Origin: Acidimicrobiia bacterium
GTDB lineage: Bacteria; Actinomycetota; Acidimicrobiia; Acidimicrobiales; SKKL01
Direction: 5' to 3'
NCBI GenBank assembly: GCA_016649895.1
Contig: JAENWR010000013.1
Coordinates: forward strand, 1 to 49,802
DNA length: 49,802 nucleotides
Part shown: positions 23,323-31,898 of the stretch, in pieces
How positions within the stretch are numbered: position 1 is the first letter of the stretch
How the letters are laid out: each line of letters opens with the position of its first letter
The notes under the pieces: generated by a model
Told to the model about the DNA's origin: nothing
Seen by the model: the letters and a program-made list of their open reading frames with translations, nothing else
Databases searched by the model: none
Made by a program: the position numbers and the translations under genes

Positions 23323-24642
23323 TCACGCCCCGGCCGGCCCGCCATGCGGGTCGGCCGCGGCGAACTGGTCGGCCAACCAGCGGCACGCCAGCTGGGCCAC
23401 GGCCTCCAGGGTGCCCGGTTCCTCGAACAGGTGGGTCGCTCCCGGGATCAGCTCGAAGGTCACCGGGGCGCCGAGCTCATCGGCCGCTGCACGGTTCAGG
23501 TCGATGACGGCGTGGTCGTCGCCGCCCACGATGAGCAGCGTCGGAGCCGTCACGTGGGAGAGCCGATCTCCAGCCAGATCCGGACGGCCGCCGCGCGCCA
23601 CCACGGCCACGGGCGGGGGTGTCACCTCGACGGCCGCGCACAGAGCCGCCGCCGCTCCGGTGCTCGCACCGAAGTACGCAACCGGTAGTTCGGGATGGCC
23701 GACCCTGGCCCGGAGCCACTCGGTCGTGTCGACGAGCCGTCGCCCGAGCAGGACGACATCGAACACGTTGCGCCGATCGTCGGCCTCGGCGTCGGTGAGC
23801 AGGTCGAAGAGCAGGGTGCCGAGCCCCGCGTCGACGAGTTGCTCGGCCACGAACCGGTTGCGCGGGCTGTGCCGGCTGCTGCCGCTGCCATGGGCGAACA
23901 CCACGACCCCCGGCGCCTCGGTGGGCACGGTGAGGTGACCCTCGAGTACGACGCTCCCTGCCGCGATCCGTACCTCTTCGTCGACGAGCGTCGATGCTGC
24001 ATCCGGGTCCGGCGCCGTCGGGGCGAGGAGCTCGACGACCTCGTCGTCGGTCGTCTGCTCGAAGTCGACGTAGAACTGACCCACAGCGTGGAACCCTTCG
24101 GGCTCGTCGAGCGCGACGAAGCGGTCGGCCTCGCCCGCGAACCGCTCGGCCCAGCCGGCTGGCGCCACCGGGGTGGCCAGCACGATGCGCGACGCACCGG
24201 CGCTGCGGGCGACCCGGCACGCGGCCCGTGCGGTCGACCCGGTGGCGATTCCGTCGTCGACGATCACCACGGTGCGCCCCGTGAGCGACACCCTCGGCCG
24301 ACCGTGCCGGTAGCGTTCAGCCCGGCGTTCGAGCTCCACCCGCTCGGTCGCCTCCGCCGATTCAAGGTCGGCGGTCGAGGCGCCCACCGCCTCGATGGTG
24401 CGGGGTTCGACGACCCGGACCCCGCCCTCGCCGATGGCGCCGATGGCCAGCTCCGGCTGGTGAGGCGCGCCGAGCTTGCGCACGATGAGCACGTCGAGCG
24501 GCGCGTCGAGCGCCCTCGCTACCTCGGCAGCGACCGGCACGCCGCCGCGGGGAAGCCCCAGCACGAGGGGACGCTCGAGGTGTTCCTCCTGCAGCCGCGC
24601 GCCGAGCTGCCGTCCCGCATCGTGTCGATCGGCGAAGCGCAC
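23323..24642 (-). CDS. Phosphoribosyltransferase fused to a dienelactone hydrolase-like domain
   Basis: 439 residues. Residues 1-205 are a type I PRTase: RFADRHDAGRQLGARL, LGLPRGGVPVAAEVARALDA and the PRPP loop VVIVDDGIATGST (about 125-137). Residues 230-439 are an alpha/beta hydrolase: VVVFAHGSGSSRHSPRN, nucleophile Ser in YFGASTGAAAAL, Asp in LIVGGDDHAVI and His in GATHLFEEPG. GTG 24642 is chosen because AAGGGGG lies 5 nt upstream and PRTases of this group start at this point. The substrates are unknown. Its last codons overlap the GSII terminator hairpin. Confidence 0.85.
   Translation of the reverse strand: MRFADRHDAGRQLGARLQEEHLERPLVLGLPRGGVPVAAEVARALDAPLDVLIVRKLGAPHQPELAIGAIGEGGVRVVEPRTIEAVGASTADLESAEATERVELERRAERYRHGRPRVSLTGRTVVIVDDGIATGSTARAACRVARSAGASRIVLATPVAPAGWAERFAGEADRFVALDEPEGFHAVGQFYVDFEQTTDDEVVELLAPTAPDPDAASTLVDEEVRIAAGSVVLEGHLTVPTEAPGVVVFAHGSGSSRHSPRNRFVAEQLVDAGLGTLLFDLLTDAEADDRRNVFDVVLLGRRLVDTTEWLRARVGHPELPVAYFGASTGAAAALCAAVEVTPPPVAVVARGGRPDLAGDRLSHVTAPTLLIVGGDDHAVIDLNRAAADELGAPVTFELIPGATHLFEEPGTLEAVAQLACRWLADQFAAADPHGGPAGA
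23332..23356 (+). terminator. glnII terminator inside the end of the convergent gene
   Basis: GGCCGGCCCGC (23332-23342) pairs with GCGGGTCGGCC (23346-23356) with one G-U pair and a 3-nt loop. The two genes abut at 23322/23323, so the hairpin is within coding sequence of the hydrolase fusion. Confidence 0.6.
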
Positions 24643-24817
24643 ATGCACCCCCTTGAGGTACAGGTGGACGTACCCGCCAGGACGCCCTTGCATCCAGACC
24701 ACTCCGATCCCGCCGAGACCGATCCGTCGGATGCGGAAACGGACGGCGAGGAGCCTGAAGCCAAGGCCGATCAGGTCGTGGACCTCTTGAGGACGATCGC
24801 GGGCTGACCGCGCTCGA
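24643..24817. other. Short ambiguous stretch between the PRTase fusion and the GGDEF gene
   Basis: Both strands have open frames. The plus strand from ATG 24643 encodes an acidic 54-residue peptide ending ADQVVDLLRTIAG. The minus strand extends the PRTase frame with LIGLGFRLLAVRFRIRRIGL. Neither has a clear ribosome site, so I leave both unannotated. Confidence 0.3.
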
Positions 24818-26260
24818 TCAGACGCTCGAGGGTCGCCAGACGCCTTTGCCACCGGCCTTGGCGGCGAGGAGCGCCTGGTCGGCCTCGTGCAGGATGCTGC
24901 CGGTGCTGTTGTGGGCCACTCCATCGCGTAGCGCCGAGCCGACGCTGATGCTCACGGTCACCGACTGGCCGTCGACGACGATCGGCTCTTGGAACGACCG
25001 CACCAGCCGGCGGGCGAGCCCGGCCATGCGAGCGGCGTCGGTGCCCACGCAGAGCACCGCGAACTCGTCGCCCCCGAGGCGGGCCACCAGGTCGCCCGAT
25101 CGGACCTGGCTCGAGATCCGGTTGGCGGCGACGGTGAGGACCTGGTCGCCCGTCCCGTGCCCGAAGCGGTCGTTCACCGGCTTGAAGTCGTCGAGGTCGC
25201 AGTAGAGCACGCCGATGGGTGCCCCCTCGCGGGTGAGCTCCTCGAGGCGGTCGAAGAGAGCCAGGCGGTTGGCGAGACCAGTGAGTGGGTCGGTGCGCGC
25301 TTGTTGTCGCAGCGAGCGGCGCGAGTGGTGGGCGGTGAAGCCGAGTTGCATGAGCTGGACCACGCGCTCGACCGCTTCAGCTTGGTGCTGTGACGGTGCG
25401 CCGGGAACACGGCGCCAGACGACCAGGACGTTCTCGTGAGCACCGCCGAGCTCGATGGGGAAGCACCAACACGCCGAATATCCCCCGTCGGCCACGACGC
25501 GGGCGAGGTGGCGCGGGAGCCCCGCGATGTCGACGGCCTCAGGGGCACCGGCGACTGCCGCGGTCACCCACGGGAGCACCCCGTCGTCGGCGGTCGTGGG
25601 CAAGGAGGTGCCGCTCAGCCGGGGCACGTCGGCGGTGGACACCACCTCGGCGAAGCCGGCGTCGTCCCAGTCGAGCGCGACCGAGGCAGCGCTGCCGGGC
25701 AACTGGTCGCAGAGCACGTCGAGCAACAGGTGCAGCACCTGATCGAGCTCGTCGGAGGTGATCATGGCCGTCACGGCGTTGTCGAGCTTGGCCGCGGTGG
25801 CGGTGTGGCGGATGCGGACGACGACGCCGCGGAAGCCGGGACGGCCGCTGCCGACGCCGAGGACCCGGCACGGCACCCGGGCCCCGTCGACACGCACGAG
25901 GTCGACCGAGATCGGTGGGCCGGTCCACCCGGCATCGTCACGTTCGGCGTCGGCGAACTCGGCCACCGCGATGGCCACGCCCTCACGGTGTTCGGGAGCG
26001 ATGAAGTCCATGATGTCGCGGCCCATGCACTCCTCGGCGGAGAGGCCGAGGATGTCGCCGATCGGATCGCTCACGAACAAGACCTGGCCGGCTTCGTCGA
26101 TGACGGCGTAGGGGTTGGCGCTGGAGCGGACGATGCCGGCGAGGAACTCGTCGTCGATCGTGTGCGCCAGGTCGATGAGCTCGGACTGGAGCGTGGGGGT
26201 GCGGGGGACGGTGCGCCCCATGTCGGGGCTCTGCCCGCCGATCGACCCGCTCGCACCCAT
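24818..26260 (-). CDS. PAS-GAF-GGDEF diguanylate cyclase
   Basis: 480 residues, soluble. A PAS domain (NPYAVIDEAGQVLFVSDPIG, about 48-150) is followed by a GAF-like domain (about 165-310) and a GGDEF domain (TDPLTGLANRLALFDRLEEL to the end). The active site RLGGDEFAVL is intact, and the inhibitory I-site RSGD lies exactly 5 residues before GGDEF, so the enzyme should make c-di-GMP with product feedback. PAS and GAF are the likely signal inputs. ATG 26260 is the first sensible start. Confidence 0.93.
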   Translation of the reverse strand: MGASGSIGGQSPDMGRTVPRTPTLQSELIDLAHTIDDEFLAGIVRSSANPYAVIDEAGQVLFVSDPIGDILGLSAEECMGRDIMDFIAPEHREGVAIAVAEFADAERDDAGWTGPPISVDLVRVDGARVPCRVLGVGSGRPGFRGVVVRIRHTATAAKLDNAVTAMITSDELDQVLHLLLDVLCDQLPGSAASVALDWDDAGFAEVVSTADVPRLSGTSLPTTADDGVLPWVTAAVAGAPEAVDIAGLPRHLARVVADGGYSACWCFPIELGGAHENVLVVWRRVPGAPSQHQAEAVERVVQLMQLGFTAHHSRRSLRQQARTDPLTGLANRLALFDRLEELTREGAPIGVLYCDLDDFKPVNDRFGHGTGDQVLTVAANRISSQVRSGDLVARLGGDEFAVLCVGTDAARMAGLARRLVRSFQEPIVVDGQSVTVSISVGSALRDGVAHNSTGSILHEADQALLAAKAGGKGVWRPSSV

Positions 26261-26351
26261 GGCACCTAGGATCGCACGCGCGGCTGCGTCGCGCTCCTCG
26301 GCGGGGCGAGGAAGATTGGTGCGCCCCGTTCGGGCGTCGGGAAGGGGGGCC

Positions 26352-27251
26352 TCAGCCGAGCGGAAGGATGCTCGAACGTGAGGCGATGTGCTCGGGCCGC
26401 GGCTCGAGCCCAGCGAAGGGTTCGACGACGGCGTTCTCGACGCTGTTGTAGACGAAGAAGGCGTTGCTCCGAGGGTGGGGCGAGAGGTTGACCCCCGACG
26501 CGTGCATCGTGTTGCAGTCGAAGAGGATGACCGAACCGCAGGTGGTCTTGGGCGCCACGATGCCGCCCTCGTCAACGAGGCGCCGCAAGCTCTCGAGGTC
26601 AGGCACACCGACCTCCTGGCGACGCAACGAGGTCTCGTAGTGGCGGTCGGGCGTCTCGCCCCCACATCGTACGTACGAGCGATGCGAGCCGGGCACGAGC
26701 ATGAGCGGGCCGTTGAACTCCGTGTTGTCGGTGAGCGCAACCGACGCGCTGACGGCCCGCATGCGCGGCATGCCGTCCTCGACGTGCCACGTCTCGAAGT
26801 CGGAGTGCCAGAAGAACTCCTTGCCGGTCATCGCCGGCTTGAGGTTCACCCGGCTCTGGTGCACGTATACATCGCTGTCGAGGATCTGGCGGGCGACGTC
26901 GGCGATGCGGTGGTCCTCGGCCATGTCGGCGAAGACCTCACTGTTGCGGTGCACCGCGAAGACCGACCGCACCGAGTCGCTCTGTGGTTCGATGATCGTC
27001 TCGGGGCCGGCTCGGAGCGCAGGATCTCGGCTCAGGTCGTCGAGCTCTCGCAGAGCGGCCGACATCTCGCCCTCGGAGAACGCCCCGTCGAGGACGAGGT
27101 AGCCGTCATGCTCGAACGCAGTGAGTTGGGCGGCGGTGAGAGGACCCGGGGTGGCCACACCACGCGGATCGTGCAGCACGGGGTCGAGCCGCTCGGTCAC
27201 CTCCGGGCTGTCGTCGACGCGGGACGCGTACGGATCGGTGATGGTGGTCAC
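26352..27251 (-). CDS. ectD: Ectoine hydroxylase EctD
   Basis: 299 residues. This Fe(II)/2-oxoglutarate dioxygenase turns ectoine into 5-hydroxyectoine. The EctD signature FFWHSDFETWHVEDGMP gives iron ligands H149 and D151; the third is H250 in NTMHASGVN. The GTG at 27251 overlaps the ectC stop (GTGA), placing it as the last gene of the ectABCD operon. Confidence 0.95.
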   Translation of the reverse strand: MTTITDPYASRVDDSPEVTERLDPVLHDPRGVATPGPLTAAQLTAFEHDGYLVLDGAFSEGEMSAALRELDDLSRDPALRAGPETIIEPQSDSVRSVFAVHRNSEVFADMAEDHRIADVARQILDSDVYVHQSRVNLKPAMTGKEFFWHSDFETWHVEDGMPRMRAVSASVALTDNTEFNGPLMLVPGSHRSYVRCGGETPDRHYETSLRRQEVGVPDLESLRRLVDEGGIVAPKTTCGSVILFDCNTMHASGVNLSPHPRSNAFFVYNSVENAVVEPFAGLEPRPEHIASRSSILPLG

Positions 27252-27676
27252 GGGATGACTCCTTCGGCGGACGACGGCACCTCGCCATCCGGGATCGTGA
27301 TGAGGGGGTAGGTGCCCTCGTCGTCGTGCAGTTCCTGGCCGGTGAGGGGTGGGTTGAACACGCACAGCACTCGGATGTCGTCGTGCACGGTGAGCGTGTG
27401 CTTCTCGTTCCCGTTCAACGTGTAGAGCGTGCCGGGCGAGATCTCGTAGGTGACGTCGGCGACGAGGTCGTGCAGCGTCGCGCGACCCTCGATGCAGTAC
27501 ACGGCCTCGATGTGGTTCTGATACCACATGTGGGTGGTCGTCCCCCTGCGGAGGACGGTGTCGTGCAACGAGAAGCCGACCCGGTCGTCGGCGAGCAGCA
27601 GGCGGCGGCTGACGAAGGTGGGGCCGGCGACGTCGCGCTCGGTGCCCACCACGTCGTCGAGTCGGCGGACGATCAT
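27248..27676 (-). CDS. ectC: Ectoine synthase EctC
   Basis: 142 residues, cupin fold, closes N-gamma-acetyl-diaminobutyrate to ectoine. It starts MIVRRLDDVVGTERDV and has FSLHDTVLRRGTTTHMWYQN, EAVYCIEGRATLHD and GTLYTLNGNEKHTL, covering the metal-binding cupin residues. ATG 27676 overlaps the ectB stop (ATGA). Confidence 0.96.
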   Translation of the reverse strand: MIVRRLDDVVGTERDVAGPTFVSRRLLLADDRVGFSLHDTVLRRGTTTHMWYQNHIEAVYCIEGRATLHDLVADVTYEISPGTLYTLNGNEKHTLTVHDDIRVLCVFNPPLTGQELHDDEGTYPLITIPDGEVPSSAEGVIP

Positions 27677-28983
27677 CGGGCGTCTCCCTCGGTGGCGGTG
27701 GTGGCGCCGACCGGCGTGACCGTGGTGCGGTGAGAGCCACCGACCACCTCGTCGGTGGCCTCGGCGATGATGGCGAGACCGGTGTCGAGCTTGGTGTCGT
27801 CGATGTTGAGCGGCGGCAGCAGCTTCAGCACCTCGTCGTCGGGTCCGGCGGTCTCGATGATGAGGTTGCGCTCGAAGCACGCCCGGGCGATGCGCTTGGC
27901 GAGCGCCGGGTCGTCGAAGACGAGGCCTTGGATCATGCCGCGGCCGCGCACCACCGCGTTCAGCTCCGGGTGCGCCTCGGCGATCTCGCCGAGACCGTCG
28001 CCCATCGCCTGGCCCTTCACCTTCACGTCGTCGGAGAACGAGTCGTCGGTCCAGTGGTCGAGGGCGGCGGTGGCGGTGACGAACGCCGGGTTGTGGCCGC
28101 GGAAGGTGCCGTTGTGCTCGCCCGGGGAGAACACGTCGAGCTCGGGGCGCATGAGGGTGACGGCCAAGGGGAGTCCGTACCCGCTCAGCGACTTGGACAG
28201 GCAGATGATGTCGGGGACGATGCCGATCGGCTCGAAGCTGAAGAACGGCCCGGTGCGTCCGCAGCCCACCTGGATGTCGTCGACGGCGAGGAGGATGCCG
28301 TGGCGCTGGCAGAGGTCGGCGAGTCGGCGGATCCAGTCGAAGCCGGCGACGTTGATGCCGCCCTCGGCCTGGACCGTCTCGAGGATGACCATGGCGGGCA
28401 GGTCCATGCCGCTGCTGCCGCCCTCGATGAACGACTCGAGGTAGCTGATGGAGTCGGCCGGACCGTCGAGGAAGCCATCGAATGGCATGGCGATCGTGTT
28501 GCCGAGCGGCACTCCGGCACCCTGGCGCTTCATCGAGTTGCCGGTGATGGCGAGCGAACCGAGCGTCATACCGTGAAACGCGTTGGTGAAGCTGACGACG
28601 GTGTCGCGGCCCGTGACCTTGCGGGCGAGCTTGAGTGCCGCCTCGACTGCGTTGGTGCCGGTGGGGCCCGGGAACATGATCTTGTGGTCGAGGCCCCGCG
28701 GGGCGAGGACCACGTCGTGGAGCTTCTCGATGAAGGCGGCCTTCGCGGTGGTGTGGGCGTCGAGGCTGTGGGTGATGCCGTCGCGCTCGATGTGGTCGAG
28801 GAGGGCACGCTTCATCGGCTCGGGGTTGTGGCCGTAGTTGAGCGCTCCGGCCCCGGCGAAGAAGTCGAGGTACTCGTTGCCGTCGACGTCCCAGATGTGT
28901 TCACCCTTGGCGCGCTCGAACACGACGGGCCACGACCGGCAGTAGCTGCGGACGACGGACTCGTGCTGCTCGAAGACGTTCAT
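27673..28983 (-). CDS. ectB: Diaminobutyrate-2-oxoglutarate transaminase EctB
   Basis: 436 residues, class III PLP aminotransferase producing L-2,4-diaminobutyrate from aspartate semialdehyde. Motifs include GALNYGHNPEPMKRALLDHI, MFPGPTGTNAVEAALKLAR, VDDIQVGCGRTGPFFSFE and the PLP lysine in LSKSLSGYGLP. The N-terminus MNVFEQHESVVRSYCRSWP is typical for EctB. The start overlaps the ectA stop by 4 nt. Confidence 0.96.
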   Translation of the reverse strand: MNVFEQHESVVRSYCRSWPVVFERAKGEHIWDVDGNEYLDFFAGAGALNYGHNPEPMKRALLDHIERDGITHSLDAHTTAKAAFIEKLHDVVLAPRGLDHKIMFPGPTGTNAVEAALKLARKVTGRDTVVSFTNAFHGMTLGSLAITGNSMKRQGAGVPLGNTIAMPFDGFLDGPADSISYLESFIEGGSSGMDLPAMVILETVQAEGGINVAGFDWIRRLADLCQRHGILLAVDDIQVGCGRTGPFFSFEPIGIVPDIICLSKSLSGYGLPLAVTLMRPELDVFSPGEHNGTFRGHNPAFVTATAALDHWTDDSFSDDVKVKGQAMGDGLGEIAEAHPELNAVVRGRGMIQGLVFDDPALAKRIARACFERNLIIETAGPDDEVLKLLPPLNIDDTKLDTGLAIIAEATDEVVGGSHRTTVTPVGATTATEGDAR

Positions 28984-29540
28984 GTGGTGGGTGTCCCTTC
29001 CTGGACGGTCTGGATGTCGTGCATGTGCTGGAGGTGGTGTGAGGGGGCGATGAGGATGCGGTGCTCGGGCTCGTGGCCCTCGCCGGCGAAGAGCTCTGCT
29101 CCGAAGAGCGGCTCCTCGCGGTAGGAGAGTCCGAGGTCGCGGGCGACGGCCTGGAACAGCCGCCGTGATGGGTCGTTCGACGGTGTGACCGTTGCCGTGA
29201 TGCCCGTGGCGCCGCGCGTCTGCGCGTGCTCGAAGGTCGTGTGCAGCAGCGAGCCGCCGAGGCCGGCGCCGCGCATCGACGGATCGACTGCCACCTGCCA
29301 GATGAAGACGAGGTCGGGATCGGTCGGCGGCAGGTAGCCGGCGACGAAGCCGACGAGACGTCCCTCGTGCTCGGCCACCAGGCTGGTGGCCGAGAAGTGC
29401 GCACCGAAGAGCAAATAGGCGTACGGCGAGTTGAGGTCGAGGGCGCCGGAGTCCCGCGCCAACTCCCACATGGCCCGACCATCATCGGGTGTCGGAGATC
29501 GATGGGTGATCGACGTCGTGACGGCGTCTGGTGTTGTCAT
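28980..29540 (-). CDS. ectA: Diaminobutyrate acetyltransferase EctA
   Basis: 186 residues, GNAT fold. It has LDLNSPYAYLLFGAHFSATS, VFIWQVAVDPSMRGAGLGGS (acetyl-CoA loop) and TVTPSNDPSRRLFQAVA, the usual EctA blocks. It is the first gene of ectABCD. No dedicated aspartokinase is present in the operon. Regulation may involve one or both palindromes between it and the divergent marR gene. Confidence 0.95.
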   Translation of the reverse strand: MTTPDAVTTSITHRSPTPDDGRAMWELARDSGALDLNSPYAYLLFGAHFSATSLVAEHEGRLVGFVAGYLPPTDPDLVFIWQVAVDPSMRGAGLGGSLLHTTFEHAQTRGATGITATVTPSNDPSRRLFQAVARDLGLSYREEPLFGAELFAGEGHEPEHRILIAPSHHLQHMHDIQTVQEGTPTT

Positions 29541-29766
29541 GTCTCAGGTGGGTCGCGTGCAGGGCACGCCGCACCGAGTCGATCCAACGACCCTGGCACA
29601 GCTGAGGCTCCGGAGAACCCCGCCGATCAGGTGGGCAACAAGTCGCTCCGCGAGGAGCGTCGTCGTGCCCGGCGATCGACGGGTTCGACCCTATACAGAG
29701 GCCAACGCCCCACGGGACATTCGTCGTGAACAATTCACGGATCCCACGTTTTCCGGGCCTGCCATG
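29541..29766. other. Intergenic region between ectA and marR
   Basis: 226 nt with no gene. It holds a minus-strand -10-like TATAGG about 150 nt before ectA and a 15-bp palindrome at 29725-29739. Together with the palindrome that ends at 29799, this is the control region for both operons. Confidence 0.6.
29725..29739. promoter_or_regulatory. 15-bp palindrome, candidate operator
   Basis: CGTGAACAATTCACG has perfect 6-bp arms and a 3-nt centre. Its size and AT-rich core suit a MarR-family site. It is 27 nt from the larger palindrome in front of marR. Confidence 0.5.
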
Positions 29767-29799
29767 ACACAAACGTATGCGGATCGCATACGTTCGTGT
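29767..29799. promoter_or_regulatory. 33-bp near-perfect palindrome in front of marR
   Basis: AACGTATGCG (29772-29781) and CGCATACGTT (29785-29794) are perfect arms around GAT. After one mismatch, the outer ACAC/GTGT bases also pair, so 29767-29799 is symmetrical except for one position. It contains a TACGTT -10 (29789-29794) exactly 6 nt before ATG 29801, so a bound dimer would block its own gene's promoter. Confidence 0.75.
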
Positions 29800-29800
29800 G

Positions 29801-30301
29801 ATGCAGGGACGTGTGGAGAACCTCCTCGGCGCCATCGCCATCGCCGTCGGCGACGAGATCCGGGAGGCCGTCGAGGGTGCGGCCGGCCACGGATCGGGAG
29901 GTCCCGCGGCCCTCTCGTCTCTCGTCGACCGGCCCGGCCAGTCGATCGAGTCGTTGCGGCGCACGTTGTCGCTCAGCCACTCCGCCACCGTGCGCCTCGT
30001 CGACCGGCTCGAGGACGACGGCCTGGTCATGCGACGACCGGCGGTCGATGGTCGCGAGGTGGGGTTGGTGCTCACCGCGAGGGGCCGGCGCCGGGCGATG
30101 CGGGTGCACCAGCAGCGGCGCGCCGTGCTGTCGCGCGCCGTCGCCGGCCTCTCCACCCAGGAGCGCCGCGAGCTCGAGGCGACACTCGAGCGACTCGTCC
30201 GCACCCAGGCCGTCGTACACGACGATCCCCGCCCCATCTGCCGTCTCTGCGAGATGAACGTGTGCCCGCTGCGGAGCTGCCCCAACCCGGCCGCGCGATG
30301 A
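29801..30301 (+). CDS. MarR-family regulator with a C-terminal four-cysteine motif
   Basis: 166 residues. The winged helix is GQSIESLRRTLSLSHSATVR then LVDRLEDDGLVMRR and the wing AVDGREVGLVLTARG. The tail carries C147, C150, C155 and C160 (CRLCEMNVCPLRSC, C-x2-C-x4-C-x4-C), unusual for MarR proteins and suggestive of a zinc or iron-sulfur site. ATG 29801 is chosen because the earlier ATG at 29777 lies inside the operator palindrome. It is followed by two ferritin-like genes on the same strand and divergent to ectA; which operon it controls is open. Confidence 0.85.
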   Translation: MQGRVENLLGAIAIAVGDEIREAVEGAAGHGSGGPAALSSLVDRPGQSIESLRRTLSLSHSATVRLVDRLEDDGLVMRRPAVDGREVGLVLTARGRRRAMRVHQQRRAVLSRAVAGLSTQERRELEATLERLVRTQAVVHDDPRPICRLCEMNVCPLRSCPNPAAR

Positions 30302-30403
30302 GCTGCGCCGGATCGACGGCACCGGTGGACGGCTACTGACATACTGTGAAGGCACTCGAGCGGCCGCCATGCGCGCCGCCCGCTCCGGATCCGAGGGGGA
30401 CCC

Positions 30404-31075
30404 ATGGCCGACCCGCACGCACCCCGACCGGCGTTCGCGCCGTGGGACCGCCGCGAGCTGCCCGGCAGCTTCACGGTCGAGGAGTCGGCCCGTCGCGCCG
30501 GCAACTACAAGTGGATCGAGATGCGGCTGTTCGAGGCCCTCGGAGGGTGGATCGCCACCGTGCCCGAGCTCGACGTGAAGATGCGCCTCGGCACCCACTG
30601 CTACCACCACGCGTGGCATGCCGAGCTGTGGCACAAGCGCTTGCCGGAACTGCGTGAGATGAACCCCGAGCGCCTCGCCGTGCCGCCTAACGAGCAGATG
30701 GAACGCTTCGTCGAGGCGCTCACCGAGCCCGAGGCCGCCGACCTCACCATCGAGAAGCTGGTCGGCGTCTACCGGGTGCTCATCCCCCACAAGATCGCGG
30801 CCTACACGTACCACCTCAACAACACCTCCACCATCACCGACGCGCCCACGATCCGGTCGCTCAAGTTCATCCTCCACGACGAGATGGACGACTGGCGCGA
30901 CGGCGAGATGATCCTGCAATCGCTCATCGAGACCCCCGACGACGTTCGGCGCGCCGCCGAGCGTCAGGTCGAGCTCGAGACGATCCTCGTGGCGGCGGGC
31001 GGCATCTGCGGCCCCGGCACCCTCGGCGGACCCACCAGCGACGAGCAGCAACCACACCAGGAGGTGTCGGCATGA
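30404..31075 (+). CDS. Ferritin-like helical protein, putative di-iron fold (first of a pair)
   Basis: 223 residues, mainly helical, no membrane segments. Candidate ligands recur at helix spacing: E39/E44 in YKWIEMRLFEALGG, the histidine-rich HCYHHAWHAELWHK (65-77) and HDEMDDWRDGE (158-168). I do not recognise a characterised family, and a metal site is an inference from the neighbour. ATG 30404 has a GAGGGGG site upstream; CATACT (30339-30344) may be a promoter element. The stop overlaps the next start (ATGA). Confidence 0.65.
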   Translation: MADPHAPRPAFAPWDRRELPGSFTVEESARRAGNYKWIEMRLFEALGGWIATVPELDVKMRLGTHCYHHAWHAELWHKRLPELREMNPERLAVPPNEQMERFVEALTEPEAADLTIEKLVGVYRVLIPHKIAAYTYHLNNTSTITDAPTIRSLKFILHDEMDDWRDGEMILQSLIETPDDVRRAAERQVELETILVAAGGICGPGTLGGPTSDEQQPHQEVSA

Positions 31076-31896
31076 GGAAAGCCTTCCCACCCGAGGATCT
31101 GGCCCGCGACTCGCGCTTCGCGCGGGTCGATCGCATGGATCAGATCGCCGATCCGAGGGCAGCGTCCGGGCAGGGCGGCGGTCGCCCGAACCAGCGCCTC
31201 ACCCCCGACCGCGCCGACTCCGCCGACGCAGCTCGCAGCCTGATGCACGGCATCTTCGTCGGCGAGATCCAGGCCCTCGAAGGGGCCGGACGCACCTGTT
31301 GGGACTTCGAGACCGGCACCGATGGCGCCCCGTTCGCGCTCAAGCTCGACATGGCTCGCCAGTGCTGGGACGAAGCCCGCCACTGCGAGATCTCGGTGAA
31401 GCTCTCCGAGCACATGGGCACCGAGATCGGCGAGTTCGGCGAGTCGGCGTTCCTCTACCAGGCAGCGTGCAACCCCGACCCGGTGCTGCGCCTCACCGGC
31501 GTGAACCGCGCCCTCGAGGGCCTCGCCATCGACGTGTTCAACACCATGAAGGAGTTCGGGTCGATCTCGGCCGACCCGGTCCTCGAGTTCTGCGAGGACT
31601 GGATGCTGGCCGACGAGGTCACCCACGTGAAGATGGGCTCTGACTGGCTCCGCAAGCTCACCGAGGACGACCCCGAACGGCGGGCCAACGCGCTCGAGTT
31701 CCAGCGGGTCGTCGACAAGCTCTTCAGCTTCGGTGGCTTCCGAGGCGAGGACGACGAGAGCCCGGTGATCCTCGCTCGGCGCTTCCGCGAGCTCGCAGGC
31801 TTCGGCACCGACGAGATCGACGAGATCGCCGCGATCTCCGCCGAGGCGCGCGACGAGGCGAAGGCACACCGCGCCTCGCTGGCGGCCCAGGGCTGA
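31072..31896 (+). CDS. Ferritin-like di-iron protein, DUF455-type (second of a pair)
   Basis: 274 residues. The four-helix di-iron pattern is visible: GEIQALEGAG (E65/E70), DEARHCEI (E101-x2-H104), NRALEGLAIDVF (E149) and DEVTHVKMGS (E182-x2-H185). This E, ExxH, E, ExxH order is that of ferritin-like oxidases and hydroxylases. The substrate is unknown. It is translationally coupled to the preceding gene and 2 nt before the next, so all three gene products are made together. Confidence 0.75.
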   Translation: MRKAFPPEDLARDSRFARVDRMDQIADPRAASGQGGGRPNQRLTPDRADSADAARSLMHGIFVGEIQALEGAGRTCWDFETGTDGAPFALKLDMARQCWDEARHCEISVKLSEHMGTEIGEFGESAFLYQAACNPDPVLRLTGVNRALEGLAIDVFNTMKEFGSISADPVLEFCEDWMLADEVTHVKMGSDWLRKLTEDDPERRANALEFQRVVDKLFSFGGFRGEDDESPVILARRFRELAGFGTDEIDEIAAISAEARDEAKAHRASLAAQG

Positions 31897-31898
31897 CG

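Noticed and set aside
29777-29800. marR start at ATG 29777
   Set aside because: It lies inside the palindromic operator and upstream of the likely transcription start; ATG 29801 is 6 nt after the -10 box.
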